Assembly: GCA_038211615.1 (NCBI GenBank)
Contig: JBBQVL010000033.1
Coordinates: 1 to 41,637 of the forward strand
Length of the DNA stretch: 41,637 bases
From: DASWJZ01 sp038211615
GTDB lineage: Bacteria; Pseudomonadota; Alphaproteobacteria; Rhizobiales; Afifellaceae
Reading direction: 5' to 3'
The notes below the pieces were generated by a model. It worked only from the letters and a program-made list of their open reading frames with translations, did no database searches and was not told where the DNA came from. How positions within the stretch are numbered: position 1 is the first letter of the stretch; every line of letters starts with the position of its first letter. The position numbers and the translations under genes are program-made. Positions 35,972 through 41,637 of this stretch are shown in pieces.

Positions 35972-36460
35972 ATGCGACTGACGAAACAGACGAGCTACGC
36001 ACTGCGCATCCTGATTCACTGCGCGCTGCGTCCGGATGCGCAGATGAAGGCCGCCGACGTCGCCAAGGCCTATAACATCACAGAATTCAACGTGCTGAAG
36101 ATCATCCCGCTGCTCGTGCATGGCGGCTTCGTCAAGACGATGCGCGGACGCCGCGGCGGTCTCCGGCTGGCGCGGCCGGCGGCGGAAATCCGCATCGGCG
36201 ATGTGGTCCGGTTGACCGAGGAAACGCACATTCAGGCCGATTGCTTCGGGCAGCTGCAGGAGGATTGCCCGATCCAGCATGCGGCGCCGATCAACCGCAT
36301 CCTCGATTCCGCGCTTGACGCGTTCATCGAGGTGCTCGACCAGCATACGCTGCAGGATCTTGTCGCCGCCCGTCCCCCGGCGCACGAAAACCGACCGGTA
36401 GCGCGGCCCGCCGGAGGAATGGACCTCGCGGGATTGATCGGAATCGGCGGCCACAACTAG
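35972..36460 (+). CDS. Rrf2 family transcriptional regulator (NsrR-like)
   Basis: 162 residues. It is a winged-helix repressor; the N-terminus MRLTKQTSYALRILIHCALR and the helix VAKAYNITEFNVLKIIPLLV are close to NsrR, the nitric-oxide-sensing iron-sulfur regulator. The wing carries RGRRGGLRLARPA. NsrR has three cluster cysteines in the form C-x7-C-x5-C in many species. Here Cys91 and Cys99 are present (ADCFGQLQEDCPIQHAA), but the third position is Ala105. His103 could replace it, or the protein may use another cofactor or none. It is divergent from the TRAP cluster and is its obvious candidate regulator. Its TAG stop overlaps that of the convergent epimerase gene in a shared CTAG. Confidence 0.92.
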   Translation: MRLTKQTSYALRILIHCALRPDAQMKAADVAKAYNITEFNVLKIIPLLVHGGFVKTMRGRRGGLRLARPAAEIRIGDVVRLTEETHIQADCFGQLQEDCPIQHAAPINRILDSALDAFIEVLDQHTLQDLVAARPPAHENRPVARPAGGMDLAGLIGIGGHN

Positions 36461-37368
36461 TCTTCCGCTTCAGCCCTGCTCCCTCCGACCGCGGCGACGA
36501 GCGCCGCGACCGTGCTCTCGAAGAGCGGCCTTCCCCCGAACCGGACGCCCAGCGCGGCCAGCCTGTCCGTCCGCAGTATGGCGCGCGGGTGCTCGCCTTC
36601 CTCCGGCAGAGGTCCGGAAACACCAGCGACCTTTTGCACCACCCGCACGATGTCACGATGCGAGACGACGATGTCGCTGCAGTTGAAGGCGCGGCCGGCG
36701 ATCGCCGCGGATGGCGCTTCGAGCAAGGCCCACACGGCCGCTGCGACGTCTGACCCGTGCACCTCGGTGCCGGCCCGCGCCGTAACATGCCGCCCGGCGA
36801 GGGCATCCTTCACCAGCGCGAACCACTTGCTCCGCGCGGCCGGTTCGACGATCCCGTAGATTCCGGTCGGCCGAAGGACCGCAACCGGAAACTCCCCGGC
36901 GAACTTGCTGACGAAGGTTTCGAGCGCCGCCTTCGCCGCGCCGTAATGCGTGTCGGGCGACGGCCTCGCATCGTCGCCGAGCGCGCCCTCGGCGTTACGG
37001 CCGAACACCGCGCGGCTGGAAAACACTATCGCGCGCTTCACGCCCGCGTCGCGCGCGGCCTGGATAAGCGCCAGGCTGCCATCGACGTTGAGCCGCCAGA
37101 ACCTTTCGGGGTCGTCTCCCTCGCCGCCGCGATAGCGGCCGGGAACATGCTCCAGCGCCGCATGGATCAGCGCGTCGGCGCCCGTCACCAGCGCCTCGGC
37201 CGGGCTTCGGTCGCCAAGCGAGCCCTCGATCCATTCTATCCCTGGCGGCAAGCCTGTCAGATCGGAAGAGGGCCGGCGCCAGGCGCGCACGCCAGCGCCC
37301 TCCTCCAGCAGCCGCTTGACGATGAACCGGCCGACGCTGCCCGTCGCGCCGGTCATTGCAACGATCAC
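36457..37368 (-). CDS. NAD-dependent epimerase/dehydratase family protein
   Basis: 303 residues from a GTG at 37368 that overlaps the glycosyltransferase stop (GTGA). The extended short-chain dehydrogenase fold is clear: nucleotide-binding MTGATGSVGRFIVKRLLEEG (residues 5-24), the active-site serine region IVFSSRAVFG (114-123) and Tyr142-x3-Lys146 in HYGAAKAALE. The substrate is probably a nucleotide sugar, since it is coupled to a GT8 glycosyltransferase, but several families share these motifs. The codon after the stop of the convergent Rrf2 gene is shared, so no terminator fits between them. Confidence 0.9.
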   Translation of the reverse strand: MIVAMTGATGSVGRFIVKRLLEEGAGVRAWRRPSSDLTGLPPGIEWIEGSLGDRSPAEALVTGADALIHAALEHVPGRYRGGEGDDPERFWRLNVDGSLALIQAARDAGVKRAIVFSSRAVFGRNAEGALGDDARPSPDTHYGAAKAALETFVSKFAGEFPVAVLRPTGIYGIVEPAARSKWFALVKDALAGRHVTARAGTEVHGSDVAAAVWALLEAPSAAIAGRAFNCSDIVVSHRDIVRVVQKVAGVSGPLPEEGEHPRAILRTDRLAALGVRFGGRPLFESTVAALVAAVGGSRAEAED

Positions 37369-38195
37369 GCAATCAGATCCTTGGCGCGATCGGGTCGCTC
37401 CACCGGCAGGTCGTCGGGAGGAGCCTTGCCCTCGTACATCCGCCACCAGAGATCGATCAGCGGCCGCAGGAGATGCCGCTTCGGGTTCTCCGCCGCCCAG
37501 GGCTTCTCATACTGGTAGTGCACCACCCGGATCGACTTCCACACCCACAGCGCCGGCAGGTTGAAATAGACGTACTGCATGGTGTTGAAGGTGTAGGGGA
37601 GCTTGTGCCAGTCGGGGAACATCGTCTCCAGGAACGTCTGGTCGGTGCGCCGCCAGAAGATTCCGGGCTGGTCGAGCTCCTCGACCATCCGCTCGTAGGT
37701 GGAGACATTCGGCTCGGCGACGAAGACGCCGGAATTCAGCCGATGGAAATCGGCGAGCGTCTCATAGACGTTCGGCGCGCCGGCGAATTCGGGAAAGCCA
37801 AACAGCATGTCGATCGGCTTCACCACCAGCGAGTCGGCGTCGAGAAAGACGATCTTCTCGTAGTCGGTGAGCTTCCAGAGTTCGAGCTTGCAGAAATTGT
37901 CGACCGGGTCGTGGAAGGCCGGCTTGTTGCCCTTGTTGAAGGGGGCCGCGCGGTGCAGCGCCTCGCGGCTGTGGCGCTTCCGAAAGGCCTCGGAGACGAG
38001 CGGCTGGCTGACCGGCACGATTCGGCAGCCTTCCCGCTCGAGTTCGGAGAGATGCTCCGCCTCTCCGGTCGCGAGCACCAGCAGCGGAACGGAAGTGCCG
38101 GTCCAGCGCAGCGAGCGCACCAGCGCCAGCGCTCCCCGGCCGTATTCCTCGTTGGTGACGAGAGTCGCGAACGCGTGCCCGCCTCCGGCTGGCAA
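37365..38195 (-). CDS. GT8-family glycosyltransferase (glycogenin-like)
   Basis: About 276 residues from a TTG at 38195. It transfers a sugar from a nucleotide donor with retention of configuration. The fold starts at once with AFATLVTNEEYGRGALALVRS (near residue 8); the metal-binding DxD is DAD at about 119-121 in IVFLDADSLVV; LNSGVFV follows (about residue 157), and HYQYEKPW gives the C-terminal histidine region of glycogenin-like enzymes. A longer form from TTG at 38354 has a better-spaced AGGA ribosome site, but the extra 53 codons have about 30 percent A/T in third position, unlike the rest, so I prefer the short start. It overlaps the epimerase gene by four bases, and the two may build one glycan. 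Confidence 0.88.
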   Translation of the reverse strand: MPAGGGHAFATLVTNEEYGRGALALVRSLRWTGTSVPLLVLATGEAEHLSELEREGCRIVPVSQPLVSEAFRKRHSREALHRAAPFNKGNKPAFHDPVDNFCKLELWKLTDYEKIVFLDADSLVVKPIDMLFGFPEFAGAPNVYETLADFHRLNSGVFVAEPNVSTYERMVEELDQPGIFWRRTDQTFLETMFPDWHKLPYTFNTMQYVYFNLPALWVWKSIRVVHYQYEKPWAAENPKRHLLRPLIDLWWRMYEGKAPPDDLPVERPDRAKDLIA

Positions 38196-38407
38196 GCCTC
38201 TCCCGGGGATACCGCGCCGAAACAATCGCCCCTCCGCGAATCGCGACCCGACACTCGACGCTACCGTAGCCGTCTCGGCGGTGCAGGGGAAAGCCTCCGC
38301 CGCCGAAAAGAGTTCCCCGCCATTGGTCGAAGATACAGGCGCGGCCCCACGCAACGAACGGTCCTGAGCGAACGTTGCTCAAGTGATTGTCGCCGAAAGA
38401 AGAAAAG

Positions 38408-38647
38408 ATGAGCAGGAATTCAGTTCACTACGACGCGCCAGAAGACATGCTCGTCTACCTGATCGCGCAGACGATGAGCCGGGAACCCGACCGAAGGTTA
38501 GCCGCAGAATTCATCTTGAAATGTCTGCGGATCAACGGGACTCCCGAGGAGACGGAGGCGTGCCTGAACGACCCCGACGATCCCGAGCTTGCCAGGATCG
38601 CGCCCGCCGTGCGCCGATTGGCCTCGCGGATCGGCCTGCGCGTCTGA
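38408..38647 (+). CDS. Small hypothetical protein
   Basis: 79 residues from the ATG at 38408, with an A/G-rich ribosome site (AAAGAAGAAAAG). It is acidic in the middle (CLNDPDDPELARI) and helical elsewhere (EDMLVYLIAQTMSREPDRR). There is no signal peptide or membrane segment. I do not recognise a family. It lies divergent from the glycosyltransferase gene, alone on the plus strand. Confidence 0.55.
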   Translation: MSRNSVHYDAPEDMLVYLIAQTMSREPDRRLAAEFILKCLRINGTPEETEACLNDPDDPELARIAPAVRRLASRIGLRV

Positions 38648-38949
38648 CGCCTGGCGCAACGAAGTTTGCGGCGCTAAATCCCGAGAAACCTCAGCACGGC
38701 GACCGCGTGATGGCCGTGAAAGAGCGTCCAGTCGAGGACGCCGCAACCTGCAACGAATGCCTGAAGGCCGAAGAATATCCCCTGCATCGCTCGCTCCGAA
38801 CATCCCCCGCCCGAGGCAAGGGTCGTCCAATCCGGGAAGGACTGCACGCCGAAATACAATTTGAGGAATCCGGGTTCTTGCAAACCCCGCTATTTTTCGA
38901 TTCGAATTTCCGGATCATTTTAGGCAAGTCCGACACGTCGGGTCGGGGC
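38648..38949. other. Intergenic region with one possible very short ORF
   Basis: 302 bp between the small hypothetical gene and the CpxP-like gene. Apart from the 37-residue minus-strand frame listed separately, I see no gene, hairpin terminator or repeat. It is locally richer in A/T around 38870-38930. Confidence 0.5.
38674..38787 (-). CDS. Possible 37-residue hydrophobic peptide
   Basis: An ATG at 38787 is preceded at good spacing by GGAG (CGGAGCGAGCGATG). The peptide begins MQGIFFGLQAFVAGCGVLDW and continues TLFHGHHAVAVLRFLGI. It is hydrophobic enough for one membrane segment, with a His-rich FHGHH patch. Codon bias is only moderately coding-like. No family was recognised, and it could be chance. 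Confidence 0.28.
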   Translation of the reverse strand: MQGIFFGLQAFVAGCGVLDWTLFHGHHAVAVLRFLGI

Positions 38950-39399
38950 CTATCCCTCCGGCGCATCCGCGAGACGCGCGCGTTGTTCGGCCGGCAGGCC
39001 GAGAAGCGCGTCGTAGGTCGCCTTCTGCACCGCCTCCTGCATCGCAGCGGATTCTGCGCGAAGTTCGGCGAGCTTCGCGTCGATGGCGGCGTGGTCCGGC
39101 TCGGGCTGCGCGGCAAGCCGCATGATCTCGGCGCGGATGTCGCGGAGCCTCTTGACGTTCGCGTCGAGCGTCGCTCCGAGCGGCTTCAGCGTCTCCGCGA
39201 TGTTATCCGCTGCCTGCCTCGGCAGCCGGTCGTCGATGCGGCGAAGCTCCAGTCGCGCGAAGCGCTCGCCCGTGAACCCTCCCCGATGCGGGCGCAGCGC
39301 GTCCGTCGCGAACATGCCGATCAGGAATCCGTTCAGGAGCAGCGAGGCGACGAGTGCCACCGCCGGCCAGCGACGCCGCAGGAATGCGAGGCCGCTCAT
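38950..39399 (-). CDS. CpxP/CnrX-like periplasmic sensor protein (heavy-metal sensor family)
   Basis: 149 residues from the ATG at 39399, overlapping the anti-sigma-like stop (ATGA). One N-terminal membrane segment or uncleaved signal (about residues 9-30) is followed by a four-helix hairpin, mainly R/E/A-rich helices, like CnrX, CpxP and ZraP. The LP-x-R feature appears in DDRLPRQAADNI. CnrX binds nickel or cobalt through HxxxH and further His/Met residues; here only two histidines occur (in RPHRGG and PDHAA) and no HxxxH is present. It may therefore sense something other than metal, such as envelope damage. It is the last gene of a sigma/anti-sigma/sensor set. Confidence 0.8.
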   Translation of the reverse strand: MSGLAFLRRRWPAVALVASLLLNGFLIGMFATDALRPHRGGFTGERFARLELRRIDDRLPRQAADNIAETLKPLGATLDANVKRLRDIRAEIMRLAAQPEPDHAAIDAKLAELRAESAAMQEAVQKATYDALLGLPAEQRARLADAPEG

Positions 39400-39794
39400 G
39401 GGCTGCCCGCATCCAGTCCGGCGAGCGGATCGACCAGCGCCATCTCGATCGGATCGGGGGACGTCGGCGGCAGCGCGAAGCCGACCGCGCCACCGAGCAT
39501 CCCGGCGAGAAGCACCCCCGCCGCCACGCGCCGCCACGGAATGTCGGAGATGAAGCCGGCGGAGACGCGCCCCGCCGTCCGCTGCCTGAGGCGGCCCAAC
39601 GCGCCGGACCGGGCGATCTCGTCATCGAGCGCGCCGCGCAGGGTGGCGAGCCTGCGATCCAGCTCGCGCTCTTTCTCCCAGGCGCGGCGGAATTCCGGTT
39701 CGGCGAGCAGCGCCGGACGCGCCTCATCCGCGCCGCGCGGCCAGCGGGAGAGGTCGGAGCCATAAGTGGAGAGGCGGCGCTCGCGATCACGCAT
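39396..39794 (-). CDS. Membrane anti-sigma factor-like protein (CnrY-like)
   Basis: 132 residues. The N-terminal cytoplasmic part is helical and charged (RLSTYGSDLSRWPRGADEAR and PEFRRAWEKERELDRRLATL). One membrane segment follows (VAAGVLLAGMLGGAVGFAL, about 85-105), with a short periplasmic tail. The zinc anti-sigma motif HxxxCxxC is absent. Its gene overlaps the ECF sigma gene by eight bases and the sensor by four, so membership of the set is firm, while the biochemical role as anti-sigma factor is inferred from this context and topology. Confidence 0.72.
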   Translation of the reverse strand: MRDRERRLSTYGSDLSRWPRGADEARPALLAEPEFRRAWEKERELDRRLATLRGALDDEIARSGALGRLRQRTAGRVSAGFISDIPWRRVAAGVLLAGMLGGAVGFALPPTSPDPIEMALVDPLAGLDAGSP

Positions 39795-40365
39795 CGTCGC
39801 TGCCCTTGCGCACTTCGGGAATCTCCGGCGAAAGCCAGCGCTTCAACTGCCGGCGCGCACGCGCCAGGACGGATTCGAACGCGGCCTCGCCGACGCCCAT
39901 GACCTCGGACGCCTCGCGCTGCGAAAGGTCCTGGAAATGGAAGAGCAGGATAGCCGTCCGCTGCCGCGCCGGGAGCCGCTCGATCGCGTCGCGGAGCGAC
40001 AGCACCGTCTCGTCGCGGGCAATAAGCGCATCCGGCAGTTCCGCCGGGTCCGGGAATTCCTCCAGGACGGAATCGTCGACGATGGCGCGGCGGCGGCGCA
40101 GCACGTCGATGGAGCGATTATAGCAGACGCGGTAGAGCCACGTGCCGACGCGCGCCTCGGGCGTCCATGCGGCGGCGTTCTCCCAGAGCCGGATAAAGGT
40201 CTCCTGCACGCAATCCTCGGCCTCGTCGAGGCTGCCGAGCAGCCCGCGGGCAAAGCGCAGAAGCCGCGGGCCCTCGCGGTCGATCAACCGCTGGAAAGCA
40301 GCGGAATCGCCTCTCGCGATGGCGCGGATCTCGCCGAGATCGGCCGCGTCCTCGTGCTTCGCCAA
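39787..40365 (-). CDS. ECF-type RNA polymerase sigma factor
   Basis: 192 residues from a TTG at 40365. Region 2 is visible as RLLRFARGLLGSLDEAEDCV with QETFIRLW and GTWLYRVCYNRSIDVLRRRR (core binding and -10 recognition). Region 4 is LPARQRTAILLFHFQDLSQR then EASEVMGVGEAAFESVLARA (-35 recognition helix-turn-helix). Region 3 is missing, as in ECF factors. An ATG at 40512 in frame has a stronger ribosome site (GGAGTAGAAG), but the 49 added codons carry about a third A/T in third position and no sigma features, so the TTG is preferred. It is co-oriented with the RND gene upstream, and its partners overlap downstream. Confidence 0.92.
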   Translation of the reverse strand: MAKHEDAADLGEIRAIARGDSAAFQRLIDREGPRLLRFARGLLGSLDEAEDCVQETFIRLWENAAAWTPEARVGTWLYRVCYNRSIDVLRRRRAIVDDSVLEEFPDPAELPDALIARDETVLSLRDAIERLPARQRTAILLFHFQDLSQREASEVMGVGEAAFESVLARARRQLKRWLSPEIPEVRKGSDDA

Positions 40366-40515
40366 CGGACACCGTGCGCTGAATATCGGGCGGGCAGTCT
40401 GCCGCCTTAGTCGCTGAACCGAGAATGAACCCGGAGAGCGCAACGGGAAAGAGGCGACGGCCGTGCGCCAGTTCGGAGGGTGCACGATCCCGTGAGCGAG
40501 AAGAGCGCGCATCTT

Positions 40516-41637
40516 CTACTCCGCCGCCACGGGGTAGGGCTTGGCGCTTCCCTTGCCGCCGACGAGGAGATCGGCGTCGTGGACTTCGCCGAGCTCCGTC
40601 TCGAGCCGCTCCGCTTCAGCCGAACGCGGCCGCGAGAAGCGGGCGAGCAGAAGGAATGCGACCGGCGTCACGAAGAGAGTGATGAAGGCGGCGAAGCCGA
40701 GGCCGCCGACCACGATCCAGCCGAGCGCCTGGCGCGCCTCCGCGCCAGCGCCGCCCATGATGACCAGCGGCACGCCGCCGGCGACCGTCGCGATCATGGT
40801 CATCACCACCGGCCGCAGGCGGATGCGGCACGCCTCGCGGATCGCGTCCTCGACGCGGAAGCCGCGCTCGCGGAGCTGGTTGGCGAACTCCACGATCAGG
40901 ATGCCGTTCTTCGACATGATGCCGACCAGCATCACGAGGCCGATCTGGCTGTAGATGTTGATCGAGCCGCCGGAGAGCGCGATCGCGAAGACCGCCGCCG
41001 CCAGCCCGAACGGCACGGTGAACATGATGATGATGGCGCTGATGAAGCTCTCGAACTGCGCCGCCAGCACCAGCAGCACGACGATCAGCGCGAAGCCGAA
41101 GGTGATGGCAACGCCGCTCGACGTCTCGTTCAGCGCCGCCGCCTCGCCGAGATAGCGGATGCCCATGTCCGGCGCGAGAATTTTCGGCGCGATCTCCTGC
41201 AGCGCGTCCAAGGCGTGGCGGAGGTCGACGCCGACGGCGAGCGTCGCGCTGATCGGCACGGCGCGCCGCTGTCCCTCGCGCGGCAGCTCCGGCGCGACCG
41301 CCGTTTCGGTGACGGTGACGAAGGAGGAGAGCGGCACCATGCGGCCCGCCGCCGTGCTGACAAAGACGTTCTCCAGGTCGCCCGGATCGTCGATCATGCC
41401 GTCCGGCGCCTGCACGCGTACCGGAATGGCGTCGCCGCCGACGTAGAATTTCCCGATCTCCTTGCCGTCGAGGAGGGTCGCGAGCGTCGTGCCGAGCGCA
41501 TCGACCGACACGCCGAGATCGGAAGCCTTGTCGCGGTCGATATGGACGGAAAGCTCCGGCTGGGTGGTGTTGTAGTTCAGTCTGACCGTATCGAAGACGG
41601 GCGAATCCTCCAGCGCATGCTGCAGCTCCGTCCCCTT
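40516..41637 (-). CDS. RND efflux pump, HAE1-like (5' part beyond the window)
   Basis: The final 373 residues, about a third, of an AcrB-like pump. Visible are part of the second periplasmic loop (VRLNYNTTQPELSVHIDRDK; PLSSFVTVTETAVAPEL), GIRYLGEAAALNETSSGVAI, and the last five or six membrane helices with VLLVLAAQFESF, MLVGIMSKNGILIVEFANQL (conserved lysine) and ALGWIVVGGLGFAAFITLFV. The C-terminus is a short cytoplasmic tail. The region resembles multidrug rather than heavy-metal pumps. The gene runs towards the ECF sigma gene, which begins about 150 bp downstream on the same strand. The pump may be a target of, or cotranscribed with, that sigma factor. Confidence 0.94.
   Translation of the reverse strand, partial: KGTELQHALEDSPVFDTVRLNYNTTQPELSVHIDRDKASDLGVSVDALGTTLATLLDGKEIGKFYVGGDAIPVRVQAPDGMIDDPGDLENVFVSTAAGRMVPLSSFVTVTETAVAPELPREGQRRAVPISATLAVGVDLRHALDALQEIAPKILAPDMGIRYLGEAAALNETSSGVAITFGFALIVVLLVLAAQFESFISAIIIMFTVPFGLAAAVFAIALSGGSINIYSQIGLVMLVGIMSKNGILIVEFANQLRERGFRVEDAIREACRIRLRPVVMTMIATVAGGVPLVIMGGAGAEARQALGWIVVGGLGFAAFITLFVTPVAFLLLARFSRPRSAEAERLETELGEVHDADLLVGGKGSAKPYPVAAE

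Noticed and set aside
40366..40512. N-terminal extension of the ECF sigma factor from ATG 40512
   Set aside because: It has a good ribosome site, but third-position base use is non-coding and there is no sigma homology. It is kept only as an alternative start.

Overview
The window is chromosomal DNA of a GC-rich alphaproteobacterium, most likely of the order Hyphomicrobiales (Mesorhizobium/Nitratireductor-like). The evidence is the high G+C at third codon positions, the order clpB - DUF4167 - prmC - prfA - ptsP - lysC - ubiG that I know from that group, and small intergenic palindromes of a rhizobial kind. The genus is an inference. No rRNA, tRNA, CRISPR array, phage or insertion sequence was recognised. 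Both ends cut through genes: clpB on the left lacks its C-terminus and an RND pump gene on the right lacks its N-terminal half.

Layout. (1) 1-12.5 kb: housekeeping block. clpB, DUF4167, prmC, prfA, ptsP and lysC lie on the minus strand, with a MOSC protein inserted on the plus strand. A divergent plus-strand run follows: FMN reductase, DoxX-like protein and ubiG. (2) 12.6-14.7 kb: an MFS exporter converging on an SMP-30 lactonase/regucalcin-like protein. (3) 15-22.6 kb: a tightly packed plus-strand set of RND adaptor, RND pump, FAH hydrolase, acyl-CoA ligase and ketopantoate-reductase-like protein. (4) 22.7-27.3 kb: an ABC-F ATPase gene split by one in-frame amber codon, two small conserved alphaproteobacterial proteins, prfC (RF3) and a PilZ protein. 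(5) 27.3-36.5 kb: a minus-strand catabolic cluster of TRAP transporter (dctQ-dctM-dctP), glutamine-synthetase-like ligase, a small antitoxin-tail-like ORF, aldehyde dehydrogenase, iron alcohol dehydrogenase and Gfo/Idh oxidoreductase, with a divergent Rrf2 regulator. (6) 36.5-38.8 kb: NAD-dependent epimerase, GT8 glycosyltransferase and small orphans. (7) 38.9-41.6 kb: a partial RND pump followed by an ECF sigma factor, its probable membrane anti-sigma partner and a CpxP/CnrX-like periplasmic protein.

How the genes work together. PrmC methylates the GGQ glutamine of release factor 1 (prfA), and their genes overlap; RF3 lies 18 kb away. The most interesting system is the TRAP cluster. A ligase of the gamma-glutamyl-amine type with an alcohol and an aldehyde dehydrogenase fits a pathway in which an imported amino alcohol (ethanolamine is the best guess) is gamma-glutamylated, oxidised twice and released as an amino acid. 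This is inferred from gene content. The right-hand sigma/anti-sigma/sensor set resembles CnrH-CnrY-CnrX in architecture but lacks the expected zinc and metal ligands, so it may sense something other than metal.

Two loci look broken: the ABC-F gene (CAG to TAG) and a small ORF upstream of clpB (frameshift). Either could be a real mutation or a sequence error.
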